Positions 19,123 to 28,064 of a stretch of DNA of 64,000 nucleotides are shown here, in pieces. The DNA lies in contig NZ_JALJXV010000007.1 of assembly GCF_024170285.1 (NCBI RefSeq), forward strand, positions 248,001 to 312,000. The letters are read 5' to 3'. The notes under the pieces were generated by a model. That model ran no database searches. It saw nothing but the letters and a program-made list of their open reading frames with translations, and was not told where the DNA came from. The DNA is from Natronocella acetinitrilica. Its GTDB lineage: Bacteria; Pseudomonadota; Gammaproteobacteria; Nitrococcales; Aquisalimonadaceae. A program made the position numbers and the translations under genes. Each line of letters opens with the position of its first letter. Within the stretch, counting starts at the first letter, position 1.

Positions 19123-19899
19123 TCAGGCAGCCGCCGAGAGATCACGCAAGCCGACGTAGATCAGCCGTCCCGCCAGCAGCAGCAGAACCACTGTCAGCAG
19201 CCTGTGAAACAGGCGATCATGCATGCGCTCGAGCACAAGGCCACCGATCCACGTACCCAGGACACCGAACAGTATCATGGCCACCATGAGGCCGGCATAG
19301 GGGCCGAATGCGAACCCCACAGCGCCGAACACAACGATCTTCAGGCCATGCTGGACCACCATGCAGGCGGCGAAAGTACTGACATGGTCCCGTCTATCGA
19401 GACCCATGGCCCGAATAAGCGCTGCCACCATGGGTCCGGTGGCGCCCACAAAAAGTGTGAGTGCGCTGGTAACCGCTCCACCAAGGCCGACCTTGTAGCG
19501 CGACCCCTGGGATACCCGCGGCATGGGGCCAAGACAGGCCCACACGATGAATACGCCGAGAATGAGTTCCATCCATCCCGGTCGGAGTTCCACCAGAACC
19601 TGCGCACCCAGGGCAACCCCGAGCACGCTACCCACGGTGAAGGCTGCCAGCACCGGCCAGCGGATCCGTTGCCAGGCAAGCGCCATGCGGCCGGCATTGG
19701 AGCCCAGTTGAATCACGCCATGTACGGGAATGACAACGGCCGCGGGCATGAACAGCGTCATGATAGCCATCAACAGAACACCGCCACCGATACCCAGGGA
19801 GGTGGTGACGAAAGCGGTCAGCGCGCTGGCCAGGACCAGGACCAACACAACCCAGCCAGGCAGCCCCGGCGGCATGACCAGTTCCAGCAAGTCGAACAC
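19123..19899 (-). CDS. TauE/SafE family anion permease
   Basis: 258 residues from a GTG at 19899 with GGAGG 4 bases upstream (frame open to 19947). Seven to eight membrane helices; FVTTSLGIGGGVLLMAIM near the start and GATGPMVAALIRAMG in the middle are the two family repeats. Relatives export sulfite or organosulfonates. Substrate not proven. Confidence 0.87.
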   Translation of the reverse strand: MFDLLELVMPPGLPGWVVLVLVLASALTAFVTTSLGIGGGVLLMAIMTLFMPAAVVIPVHGVIQLGSNAGRMALAWQRIRWPVLAAFTVGSVLGVALGAQVLVELRPGWMELILGVFIVWACLGPMPRVSQGSRYKVGLGGAVTSALTLFVGATGPMVAALIRAMGLDRRDHVSTFAACMVVQHGLKIVVFGAVGFAFGPYAGLMVAMILFGVLGTWIGGLVLERMHDRLFHRLLTVVLLLLAGRLIYVGLRDLSAAA

Positions 19900-20172
19900 C
19901 CGACCTCCGTCAAAGAGACGCCCACCCCGGGGACGCGCGCAGCGCACGCCAGCCGGTCAGCTGACGCAGGAAGTCAGCGATACGCTGGCAAGCGTGCCAT
20001 TGCAGGTGGGGCGACAGCGCAGGAGTGTACCGTGCTTGCGCGAGGGATCAATTACCGACCGACGTCGGAACAGAGTGTGCTCCAGTGATGGGTCTCGCCG
20101 GCGCGACCGCCCATCGTGCGATAGTCATATGCCGCATGGCACGACTCGACCCGGCCGTCGTATCATGCACCG
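19900..20172. other. Divergent intergenic region
   Basis: About 270 bases between the divergent TauE-like gene and the split permease genes. No gene recognised. Promoters for both directions should lie here, but I cannot define boxes. Confidence 0.3.
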
Positions 20173-20709
20173 ATGAAGCAGTCACCTGCCCCCGTCCCTC
20201 TCGTCGATGGCATCACGCTCTTTTTCATGGCCCTGGCCGTTGCTTCTGGCCTGCTGCTCTGGTTTTTGCATGGTGGCGACCACCTGGCCGAAGCCGCACG
20301 CGGGGCATTGGTGCTCATGCTTGCCATCGGCCCCATCGTGCTGATGGCAGTGCTGATGGGTGCCTACGTGCAGGCGCTGGTCCCTCCGTCCATCGCCCGC
20401 CGGTGGATCGGCCAGGACAGTGGCCTGCGCGGACTGCTGTTGGCGACACTGGCCGGAGCCGTCACGCCCGGCGGCCCGTTTGCGGCCTTCCCGCTGGTGG
20501 TGGGCCTGTATCGTGCCGGGGCAAGCCTTGCGGTCTGCGTGACCTACGTCACCGCCTGGGGCGCCATCGGCCTGCAGCGGGTCCTGGTGTGGGAAATCGC
20601 GTTCTTCGGTATCGAGTTCACGCTGATACGCGTCCTGGTTTCACTGCCCTTGCCCATCATCGCCGGACTGATTACGGCGAGCCTATTACCCACCCTGCGT
20701 GACGATTGA
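20173..20709 (+). CDS. Half-size permease, subunit A (ArsP/UPF0718-like)
   Basis: 178 residues with about five membrane helices. Motif TPGGP (98-102) then FP (106-107) resembles the PGGP motif of ArsP/UPF0718 permeases, but these are normally about twice this length. A second pattern, TAWGAIGLQRVLVWEI (about 127-142), recurs in the next gene. Stop overlaps the next ATG by one base (TGATG), so the two are translationally coupled and likely form one complex. Substrate unknown. Confidence 0.7.
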   Translation: MKQSPAPVPLVDGITLFFMALAVASGLLLWFLHGGDHLAEAARGALVLMLAIGPIVLMAVLMGAYVQALVPPSIARRWIGQDSGLRGLLLATLAGAVTPGGPFAAFPLVVGLYRAGASLAVCVTYVTAWGAIGLQRVLVWEIAFFGIEFTLIRVLVSLPLPIIAGLITASLLPTLRDD

Positions 20710-21194
20710 TGCTTATCGCCTATCTTTCCGTCGTGTCCATGCTGGCTGCGGTCGCGTTGATTGCCCACCGCACAAGCGAAGTCAGCCATCGGGACATTGC
20801 ACTGCGTGGCCTGTCACAGCTAAGGCCGCTGTTGATCCGGCTGCCCGCCGCACTACTCGCCGGCAGCTTTCTGGCCGCCCTGATCCCTGAAGGCTGGCTG
20901 CTGCTTCTGCTTGGCGATGCCTCGGGGGTGGCTGGTGTGCTTCTCGCGTCATTGCTGGGAGCGGTACTCCCCGGTGGTCCGCTGGTGGCCTTCCCCCTGG
21001 CACTGGTGCTATTCAGTGCCGGCGTCGGCACGCCGCAGATGGTCGCATTGATCACGGCCTGGTCCGTGCTGGCCTTTCACCGCGTACTTGCCTTCGAGAT
21101 TCCGCTCATGGGATGGGGCTTTGCCTGGAGACGGCTGGCAGCCAGCGCCATTCTCGCGCCCATCGCGGGTCTGCTCGTTCTGATTCTGCAGTAA
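20709..21194 (+). CDS. Half-size permease, subunit B (homologous to subunit A)
   Basis: 161 residues with about five membrane helices. LPGGP (87-91) and FP (95-96) align with the same motif in the preceding protein, and TAWSVLAFHRVLAFEI (about 117-132) matches its TAWGAIGLQRVLVWEI. The pair therefore look like two homologous halves of one carrier carried by separate genes. ATG at 20709 overlaps the upstream stop. Confidence 0.7.
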   Translation: MLIAYLSVVSMLAAVALIAHRTSEVSHRDIALRGLSQLRPLLIRLPAALLAGSFLAALIPEGWLLLLLGDASGVAGVLLASLLGAVLPGGPLVAFPLALVLFSAGVGTPQMVALITAWSVLAFHRVLAFEIPLMGWGFAWRRLAASAILAPIAGLLVLILQ

Positions 21195-21319
21195 ATCACC
21201 GGAAGTGTGACTCACTCCCCAGACAACCCCCGGCGGAGTCCTTTTACTGGCTGATCGGGTCTGGCTCCACGTCCGGGCGCGGAATAGACAGCAGAATTGA
21301 CGAACAGGGAGGGGGTTGC

Positions 21320-22531
21320 ATGTTCAGGAGGGTGGGAATAGCTGTCGGGTTGGGACTGTGCGCGATACTCGCCACACCCGGCACGACGCTGGCTTTCAGC
21401 AATAACGAGATTCACATTGCGGTGGTGACGGATATCGGCGGCTCCTTTTCCGACGTTGCCGGCACCGGTGCAACAGTCGCGGCGGATCTTGCCATTGAAG
21501 ACGTGGGCGGACGCATCGGGCGCACCCCGATCCACTTATCCACTGTCGACCACCGAAATGACCCGACGATCGCAGCCGAGGCCGTCCGCACGCTGCATGC
21601 GCAGCGACCGATCTCGGTCATCGCGGAACTCGGCGGAACGGATGTCTCGCTGCCTCTGCAAACTCTGGCCGACGAACTCGGAATAGCAGCGCTGCACAGC
21701 GGCAGCCTGACTTCAGCGCTCACGGGAGAGGCCTGCTCCCCCAACGCAGTCCACTGGGGTTACGACACCTACTCCCTTGGATCGGTCATATCCAGCCAGA
21801 TTTTCAGCAATAGCTGGCATTTGTGGACCATTCTCACCCCGGAAGGAGATGTAGGAGACGGTTTTCGGGATGACCTTACCCGCCGTATTCACGCCTCCGG
21901 CGGCTTCGTCACCGACGTGGTGCGCTACCCTTTCGGCGCGCTGGATCTCACGGAGGCCCTCATCGCCGCGGAGAACGGTGAAGGCGAAGCCATTGCCGTA
22001 GCAACCGCCGGCGAAGACCTCACCAATATGCTACGCCAGATGTACGAGCGGGGGTTGAACCGCTCCGACAAGGGTGTGGCAATCATCAATATGTCAGTCC
22101 ACGACGTGCAGGCGCTTGGCTTGTATGTGACCACAGGTCTGGAATTCACTGTCCCGTTCTACTGGGACCACGACGACCAGACACGGGCCTTTGCGCAGCG
22201 ATTCTGGAATCGTGCTGGCACCTTTCCCAGCGCCGTCCATGCAGCCGTCTACTCCTCCGTGCGAAGTTATCTGCAGGCAGCAGATGCCGTGCGCACCGAC
22301 AACCCCGAGCGCGTGATCGGACGCATGCGGGAGACACCGGTCAACGACTTCTTCGGTCGTGGTGGGGAGATTCGCCCTGACGGGCGTCTGATGCACCCCA
22401 AGTATCGCGTCCGCGTGAAAACCGCGCGCGAATCGCAAGGCATTGGTGACTACCTCGATGTCATCGAGGAGATCCCCGCCGACGCAGCTTTCCCCCCATT
22501 GTCCCAGAGCGCCTGCCCCCTGCTTGGGTAG
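21320..22531 (+). CDS. ABC-type substrate-binding protein (periplasmic binding fold type I)
   Basis: 403 residues with a clear signal peptide ending TTLAF. HIAVVTDIGGSFSDVAGTGA and the later SVIAELGGTDVSLPL match the Leu/Ile/Val-binding branch. A GGGAGGGGG run lies 5 bases before the ATG. No permease or ATPase gene of that system is nearby, so the partner is unknown. It lies 24 bases before a TRAP binding protein on the same strand. Confidence 0.82.
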   Translation: MFRRVGIAVGLGLCAILATPGTTLAFSNNEIHIAVVTDIGGSFSDVAGTGATVAADLAIEDVGGRIGRTPIHLSTVDHRNDPTIAAEAVRTLHAQRPISVIAELGGTDVSLPLQTLADELGIAALHSGSLTSALTGEACSPNAVHWGYDTYSLGSVISSQIFSNSWHLWTILTPEGDVGDGFRDDLTRRIHASGGFVTDVVRYPFGALDLTEALIAAENGEGEAIAVATAGEDLTNMLRQMYERGLNRSDKGVAIINMSVHDVQALGLYVTTGLEFTVPFYWDHDDQTRAFAQRFWNRAGTFPSAVHAAVYSSVRSYLQAADAVRTDNPERVIGRMRETPVNDFFGRGGEIRPDGRLMHPKYRVRVKTARESQGIGDYLDVIEEIPADAAFPPLSQSACPLLG

Positions 22532-22555
22532 GCCCCGCGATCAAGGATTCGGATC

Positions 22556-23704
22556 ATGAAGAGAAGACAATTCGTAAAGAAGATTGGTACCGGTGCGGCG
22601 CTGGCTGGTGGCGCCGCCGTGAGCCTTCCGCTGCTGAGCGGCTGCAACGACACCCAGTCCCAGGCTCCGGAGCCCGCAGCGACCACAACCACGCAGACGC
22701 AGCCCACTCGCCGCACCATAGAATGGCGCATGGTCACCACCTGGCCGAAGGGCTTTCCCGGCCTGGGCACCGGGGCCGAGCATCTGGCCCGTCTGGTGGA
22801 GGAACTCACCGACGGGCAGATCCGTGTGCGGGTGTTTGGGGCCGGCGAAATCGCCGCCCCATTCGATATCCTCGACACAGTGTCCGAGGGCACTGCGGAA
22901 ATGGGCCACGGCGCCGCCTATTACTGGCAGGACCAGTTGGAAGGCGCTTCGTTCTTCGGCGCTGTTCCGTTCGGTTTCAACGGCCAGGAGATGAACGCCT
23001 GGCTGTATTACGGCGGCGGCATGGAACTCTGGCAGGAACTGTATGCCCAGAGAGGACTTGTACCGACTGCCGGGGGCAATACCGGGGTACAACTGGGCGG
23101 CTGGTTCACTCGCCGCATCGACTCCATTGCCGATATCGACGGGTTGCGGATGCGCTTGCCGGGCTTTGCCCAGGAAGTCATGCGACGCCATGGTGGTATC
23201 CCCACCAACCTGCCGGGCGGTGAACTGTTCAGTGCCCTGCGCAGTGGCGAACTCGACGCCACCGAGTGGGTGGGCCCTTACAACGACGTCAATTTTGGCC
23301 TGCACAAGGCCGCACCATACATGTACTACCCCGGCTGGCAGGAGCCCGGCACCTGCATCGAGTGCTTCGTCAATGCAGAGGCTCTGAACAGCCTCTCAAG
23401 CCATCTGCGCCGTGCCGTTCTCTATGCCTGCCGCCTGGCAAACTACGACATGCTCGCCGAGTTCACGGCGCTCAATGCCGACGCCTTGCAGCAGATTCGA
23501 CGTGAACCGGATGTGGAGGTCCTGGCCTTCCCCGATGACGTGATGCGGGCCTTCAAGCAAACAAGTACGGAGATCATTGCCGAGCAGGCCGACAAGGGAG
23601 AGCTGACACGTCGAATTCACAGGTCGTTCACCGAGTTTTTCGACAAGGTCTCCGATTGGCACGCCATCTCCGAGGCGGCCATGTTCGATGCCCGTCGATT
23701 GTAA
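22556..23704 (+). CDS. TRAP transporter substrate-binding lipoprotein (DctP family)
   Basis: 382 residues. A twin-arginine start (MKRRQFVKK) leads to a lipobox LLSGC with the lipidated Cys near residue 30, then a Thr/Gln/Pro linker and a DctP domain (WRMVTTWPKGFPGLGTGAE, GLRMRLPGFAQEVM, LDATEWVGPYND). Relatives bind 2-oxo acids or other carboxylates. No DctQ or DctM gene is present nearby. Probably co-transcribed with the preceding ABC-type binding protein. Confidence 0.88.
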   Translation: MKRRQFVKKIGTGAALAGGAAVSLPLLSGCNDTQSQAPEPAATTTTQTQPTRRTIEWRMVTTWPKGFPGLGTGAEHLARLVEELTDGQIRVRVFGAGEIAAPFDILDTVSEGTAEMGHGAAYYWQDQLEGASFFGAVPFGFNGQEMNAWLYYGGGMELWQELYAQRGLVPTAGGNTGVQLGGWFTRRIDSIADIDGLRMRLPGFAQEVMRRHGGIPTNLPGGELFSALRSGELDATEWVGPYNDVNFGLHKAAPYMYYPGWQEPGTCIECFVNAEALNSLSSHLRRAVLYACRLANYDMLAEFTALNADALQQIRREPDVEVLAFPDDVMRAFKQTSTEIIAEQADKGELTRRIHRSFTEFFDKVSDWHAISEAAMFDARRL

Positions 23705-23721
23705 CCGACGGCCTCACCCGG

Positions 23722-24441
23722 TTAGCGAGTGCGCCTGTAGGCCTCGATTCGTTGCGTGAAATCGGCAATGAAGGCTTGCAGGCGCTCCTCGTCATAAGGC
23801 TGTAAACCGCTGATGGTGAGAGTCTTGCTGCCCGCACCCAGTGGCTGACCGGCAGCGCTGACGCTGAAATCCAGCCGCGCGCTGCCGCGGCGGCCTCGCA
23901 CATCCAGTTCGGCATGCGCGAATTCAAGGTCCAGATGGTCGGCATCGGACAGGTCCAGTTCAAAGCCCATGCTGTCATAGATGACCATGGGGCGATCGGG
24001 ATTGAACATCACCCCATGCTCAGCCATCAACGGCTTCAGGTAATGCGGGAAGTTACGGCCTGAAAAGGCAACATAGCGCCGCACAAACCCTTCCACGATG
24101 GCGGGATCATTCACCGGTGTGCCCTGACGCTCAACCCGCATATAGACCTTGCCATTACCATCCTTGACCTCGATCACCGAGTCCGGCGCCTCCGGAAGAA
24201 TGAGCGGCTGGTTTTCGCCAACCATGCCGGTGAAGGTGAATTGCATGCCAGGCGAAAGCCCGTAGCGCGACAGCACGATGGCAAACAACAGATCTCCCGG
24301 CACACAGAAGCGCTTGGCGCCCTCGTCGTGGATGGGGTTCCAGTCGCCAGCTACATCTTTTGCAAAGCGGCTCGCCTGCGCTGGCGATATCAGCACTTCA
24401 CCATCAACCAGTCGAAAGAATTCCTGCGGAAACTGTCCCAT
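23722..24441 (-). CDS. DUF3581 family protein
   Basis: 239 residues from ATG 24441 (AAGGA about 10 bases upstream); the frame is open to 24555 but the extension lacks family similarity. The core SPAQASRFAKDVAGDWNPIHD and AKRFCVPGDLLFAIVL has a hotdog/MaoC-like hydratase look. Function unknown to me. Convergent with the TRAP binding protein. Confidence 0.8.
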   Translation of the reverse strand: MGQFPQEFFRLVDGEVLISPAQASRFAKDVAGDWNPIHDEGAKRFCVPGDLLFAIVLSRYGLSPGMQFTFTGMVGENQPLILPEAPDSVIEVKDGNGKVYMRVERQGTPVNDPAIVEGFVRRYVAFSGRNFPHYLKPLMAEHGVMFNPDRPMVIYDSMGFELDLSDADHLDLEFAHAELDVRGRRGSARLDFSVSAAGQPLGAGSKTLTISGLQPYDEERLQAFIADFTQRIEAYRRTR

Positions 24442-24463
24442 GGTCTTGGGGTCCTTGTATGAC

Positions 24464-24490
24464 ACGACGTCGTCACCGGGACGACGTCGG
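24464..24490. repeat. Repeated ACGACGTCG elements, first one a perfect palindrome
   Basis: ACGACGTCGT (24464-24473) is a perfect palindrome; ACGACGTCGG follows at 24481-24490, 17 bases start to start. They lie in the gap between the divergent DUF3581 and sugar dehydrogenase genes and could be operator half-sites. The rest of this 286-base gap shows nothing I can name. Confidence 0.4.
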
Positions 24491-24727
24491 ATTGGGAACT
24501 TTCTGCGGTCGGCCCTTCCTAACCCTGACGTATCGCCGGCCCTGGACTGGTTCAATGTATCCCCGGGGCATGGTAGGTCAGGCGCTCGTAGGCCAGACTA
24601 CCCGAATTGACGAAGCGGTCGTACCGAAAGCTGCGCCGCCCGCCGGCTCGGCAGCTGCATGGCTGAATTCCCAGGTGGTGGCCAAGGCTCCTGGTGGAAC
24701 GACCCGAACCCGAAGGAGGCATTCCCC

Positions 24728-25876
24728 ATGATGAAACCAAGTCGATCCCTGCTGCTGGCAGCGGCTCTGTTGCCAGCAATCGGCCTGTCTACCACAGCAT
24801 CGGCGGAAACTGTCGAAGCCGATATCGGCAGCGAATATGAGAGCTTCAACCTGGTTCGTGTAGCTGACGGCATCAGCCACGGCTGGGCTGTCGGCTTTCT
24901 ACCGGATGGTCGTGTACTCGTCACCGAGCGCGCAGGGGCGTTGTACTTGATTGAAAACGGAAATAAAACCGAGCTGGATGGGCTGCCTTCCATCGCAGTA
25001 CAGGGTCAGGGCGGATTACTGGATGTGGTGCCGCATCCCGACTATGACGACAACGGCTGGATCTACTTCACCTACTCCAAGGGCGACTCGGACTCCACCG
25101 TTCCAGCCCTCGCTCGTGCCCGAATTGACGGCGACAGCCTGGTAGACATGGAAGAACTGTTCGAATCCAACACGCCCACCAGCCCGGGACGACACTACGG
25201 CTCCCGCATTGTATTCCTGGAAGACGGAACGCTGCTCATGACCATCGGCGATCGTGGTGCAGAGCCACCCAGGGCGCAGGACCCGATGGATCACTCCGGC
25301 AGCATCGTACGACTCACTACCGATGGCGACGTGCCGGACAACAATCCGTTCGTCGATAGTGAAGAACATGCGCCGGAAATCTTCAGCTACGGCCACCGCA
25401 ACATCCAGGGCATGATTGTGCATCCCGATAGCCTGCAGGTCTGGGTGACCGAACACGGCCCGCGCGGCGGCGATGAACTGAATCTCATCGAAGCCGGCGG
25501 CAACTATGGCTGGCCCACGGTAACGCTCGGCCGCGATTATCGCACCGAAGACGACTTCCCCGATGCCGAGGCAAGGCGCATGGATGGCATGGTGGACCCG
25601 GTGTTCGAGTTCCTGCCAACGCTGGCACCATCCGGCCTCGCTGTCGTCAATGGAGATGCTTTCCCTGCCTGGGAAGGCAATCTGCTGGCGGGCGGGCTGC
25701 GGGCGCAGCGCATCCTGCGCCTGACCATCGAAGACAATCATGTTGTTCACGCAGAAGAGCTGCTGCACGGCAAGGTTGGCCGGATACGCGACGTGCGCCA
25801 GGCACCCGACGGGCATATCTATGTCCTCAGCGATGAGTCCGATGGCGCACTGTATCGGATGGAACCTGCCGACTGA
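24728..25876 (+). CDS. PQQ-dependent aldose sugar dehydrogenase (YliI/sorbosone dehydrogenase family)
   Basis: 382 residues with a signal peptide (SRSLLLAAALLPAIGLSTTA, cleaved near ASA). AGGAGG at 24714-24719 sits 8 bases before the ATG at 24728; another ATG follows directly. Family motifs: GWAVGFLPDGRVLVTERAG, GQGGLLDVVPHPDY, YGSRIVFLEDGTLLMTIGDRG, YGHRNIQGM and TEHGPRGGDELN. A six-bladed propeller that oxidises sugars with PQQ in the periplasm. Followed 18 bases later by the DUF1989 gene. Confidence 0.9.
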   Translation: MMKPSRSLLLAAALLPAIGLSTTASAETVEADIGSEYESFNLVRVADGISHGWAVGFLPDGRVLVTERAGALYLIENGNKTELDGLPSIAVQGQGGLLDVVPHPDYDDNGWIYFTYSKGDSDSTVPALARARIDGDSLVDMEELFESNTPTSPGRHYGSRIVFLEDGTLLMTIGDRGAEPPRAQDPMDHSGSIVRLTTDGDVPDNNPFVDSEEHAPEIFSYGHRNIQGMIVHPDSLQVWVTEHGPRGGDELNLIEAGGNYGWPTVTLGRDYRTEDDFPDAEARRMDGMVDPVFEFLPTLAPSGLAVVNGDAFPAWEGNLLAGGLRAQRILRLTIEDNHVVHAEELLHGKVGRIRDVRQAPDGHIYVLSDESDGALYRMEPAD

Positions 25877-25894
25877 CCCAGGGAGGGTAAGGCC

Positions 25895-26770
25895 ATGGCT
25901 AACGGAGTTGAGGCAGCATATCGGGCCGGGCCGGGATCAGTCCTGGCCATGGATACGGATTTTTACCGCCGTGTCCAGGCAGAGACTGGACGCACTCTGG
26001 TAGACAGGATTGACGTTCCCATTCGCTCCGGCCGCGCCTGGAAGGTGCCGGCCGGGCACGTTTTCCGCATCATCGCGCCGGAAGGCCCCCAGGTGGGAGA
26101 CCTCAACCTCTGGAACCTGCACAACCCGCGGGAACGTTTCTGGGCCTCACGCACACGGCAATTGCAGAGTGCCCATGTGAGTGTGCATGACCGCCTCTGG
26201 TCTACCCTGCCCTATTTGCGACCCATGGCCACGATTACGGCTGACAGCCTTGCCGATTACGGCGTGGACGAAGATGGTGGCCGCGTGCATGACCTGCTGG
26301 GCACCCGGTGCGACCCCTACGTCAACAACCTCCTGACCGGCGAGGATTTCGACTTTCACTGCCATTCCAACCTGGTGCGTGCCGTGCTGCCCCATGGCCT
26401 GGACGAGCGGGATGTTCACGACGTGCTGAACGTCTTCCAGTGCACGGGTCTCACCGTCGACGACAAGTACTTCATGAAAGCCTGTCCTGCGAAGGCTGGA
26501 GACTATCTCGAATTCTTTGCGGAGATGGATTTGCTTTGCGCATTGTCGGCCTGCCCGGGGGGCGACCTCTCCGTGCCACTCTGGGGGCCAGACGCGGAGG
26601 ACCCCCTTCGCGTCTGTCGACCCCTGGCGGTAGAGGTATATAGTCTCGCCGACGGATTATTGCGGGACTGGCCGTCGTTCACCGGCTCAAGCTACGCCGG
26701 GCAGCATGGCCTTGCTCAGCCTGAAACTGACTGGACGGAAATTCGCCGGCAACGCTATCCCGACGCCTGA
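25895..26770 (+). CDS. DUF1989 (urea carboxylase-associated family) protein
   Basis: 291 residues with GGAGGGTAAGG just before the ATG. AGHVFRIIAPEGPQVGDLN, HCHSNLVRAVLPHG, DVLNVFQCTGL and KAGDYLEFFAEMDLLCALS are characteristic of the DUF1989 family, linked elsewhere to urea carboxylase or aminomethyltransferase-like genes, none of which is here. Cytoplasmic by lack of signal. Its 3' end overlaps the convergent universal stress gene by 16 bases. Confidence 0.85.
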   Translation: MANGVEAAYRAGPGSVLAMDTDFYRRVQAETGRTLVDRIDVPIRSGRAWKVPAGHVFRIIAPEGPQVGDLNLWNLHNPRERFWASRTRQLQSAHVSVHDRLWSTLPYLRPMATITADSLADYGVDEDGGRVHDLLGTRCDPYVNNLLTGEDFDFHCHSNLVRAVLPHGLDERDVHDVLNVFQCTGLTVDDKYFMKACPAKAGDYLEFFAEMDLLCALSACPGGDLSVPLWGPDAEDPLRVCRPLAVEVYSLADGLLRDWPSFTGSSYAGQHGLAQPETDWTEIRRQRYPDA

Positions 26771-27573
26771 CCGGGTACCAGCAGGATCGCAGTCGGGGCG
26801 TGACGACAGATCCGCTCTGCCGTGCGACCCATGAGCAGGCTGGTAACCGGGTTGCGACCTCGCTTGCCCAGGACGATGACGTCACTGCTTTGCTGCATCG
26901 CGATCCGCTGTATTTCCCGCGCCGGATCGCCCTCGCTTACCTGATGGCGCAGGGGCGGATGCCGCGCACTCAGTTCCTGTAGGTGGGTATGCAAGTCTGA
27001 CGGTTCGGTGACGGATTCTCCCGGCAACCACTGCTTCGGCTTGACCCAGACCGCCACACCGTTCCCAAAAGCCTTGATCAGTTCCCCGGCTATCGATTCC
27101 GCAGCCTGCGCGGCCTCAGACCCGTCCGTCGCCAACAACACCCCGCCGCCGCCGGTGGTCACCTGCTCTGCTGAGAGCGGCTCCAGCCAGACGGCCCTGG
27201 CCGCGTTCCTGGCGAGATCCAGAACCGCATTGCCCATGACCAGTTCACGGATGGGGCCATGAGCCCTGGCTCCGGCAACGAGATAGCCAGCACCCGCTTC
27301 TTCCATGGCGCTATCCAGCTGCAATGCCAACTCCCCGACCAGCAGTCGCGACTCCACCTCGAAGCCCAGAGCGCGAACTTCCTCTTCGGCGGCATGAAGC
27401 TTTTGCTGCTGCTCGTGCCGGTGGGCCCGCTCCGCCGCCACGGGAAATCCGGGGCTCACCACATGCACCAGTGTCAAACGACGCGTCCCAAGGCGCTGCA
27501 AGCGCAGAAGCCGGGTCTTGAGCACGGCCCAGTCCTCGGCCAGATCCACTGCCACCACTCCGTGCTCGAACAT
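26755..27573 (-). CDS. Universal stress protein, tandem UspA domains
   Basis: 272 residues, two Usp domains (about 1-130 and 140-270). The second has an ATP-binding pattern (VIVLGKRGRNPVTSLLMG); the first is degenerate (YLVAGARAHGPIRELVMGN). GGAGGAGG lies about 9 bases upstream. Role in stress survival inferred from family only. Confidence 0.85.
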   Translation of the reverse strand: MFEHGVVAVDLAEDWAVLKTRLLRLQRLGTRRLTLVHVVSPGFPVAAERAHRHEQQQKLHAAEEEVRALGFEVESRLLVGELALQLDSAMEEAGAGYLVAGARAHGPIRELVMGNAVLDLARNAARAVWLEPLSAEQVTTGGGGVLLATDGSEAAQAAESIAGELIKAFGNGVAVWVKPKQWLPGESVTEPSDLHTHLQELSARHPPLRHQVSEGDPAREIQRIAMQQSSDVIVLGKRGRNPVTSLLMGRTAERICRHAPTAILLVPGQASG

Positions 27574-27692
27574 CGCCGTCGCCTCCTCCGATCAGTCACC
27601 ACGCAGTATGCGCTTTATGGCCGCTGGCCCCAAAGCGCGGCAGGTTGCAGTCCACTGTGTGAATCACGAAACTGGAGAGATGAGTGGAGAAG

Positions 27693-28064
27693 ATGCAAAC
27701 CATGTTCACGCCGGGTTTCTGGGCTGACAGCATCAAGTGGTTCCACGGGCTGTTCGTCCTTTTCGCCATGTTCGGTGGCATCCTGCTGGTGTGGTTCCCG
27801 GCACTGATCCTGCTGCATGCGCCCGCCGTCATCTGGGCGGGCGGCATCAATCTGGTGGGTTGGACATGCCCGCTCACACCGCTCGAGAACCGGTTTCGAC
27901 AGGCCGCGGGCGAAGCCGGCTATCGCGGTGGCTTCATTCAGCACTACCTGGAAAAGGCAGGCCTGTCCGGCATGGACAGACGTACCCTGGAGACACGCGT
28001 CGGATGGACCATTCTGGGATGGAATGGCGTCCTCTACATAGTGATATTCAGCGCACTACGGTAA
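27693..28064 (+). CDS. DUF2784 membrane protein
   Basis: 123 residues from ATG 27693 (GGAG 3 bases before it; a GTG at 27684 is possible). Three membrane helices with the family pattern LHAPAVIWAGGINLVGWTCP, LTPLENRFR and GGFIQHYLEK. Function unknown. Lies between two Usp genes and overlaps the second tail to tail by 17 bases. Confidence 0.83.
   Translation: MQTMFTPGFWADSIKWFHGLFVLFAMFGGILLVWFPALILLHAPAVIWAGGINLVGWTCPLTPLENRFRQAAGEAGYRGGFIQHYLEKAGLSGMDRRTLETRVGWTILGWNGVLYIVIFSALR

Noticed and set aside
18937-20088. A 383-codon plus-strand frame across nudC and the TauE-like gene
   Set aside because: Runs antisense over two clear genes; composition is not protein-like.
26112-26140. GGAACC-N17-CGTTTC, similar to the ECF promoter motif
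   Set aside because: Inside the DUF1989 gene, spacer is 17 and the -10 box differs; no start codon follows.
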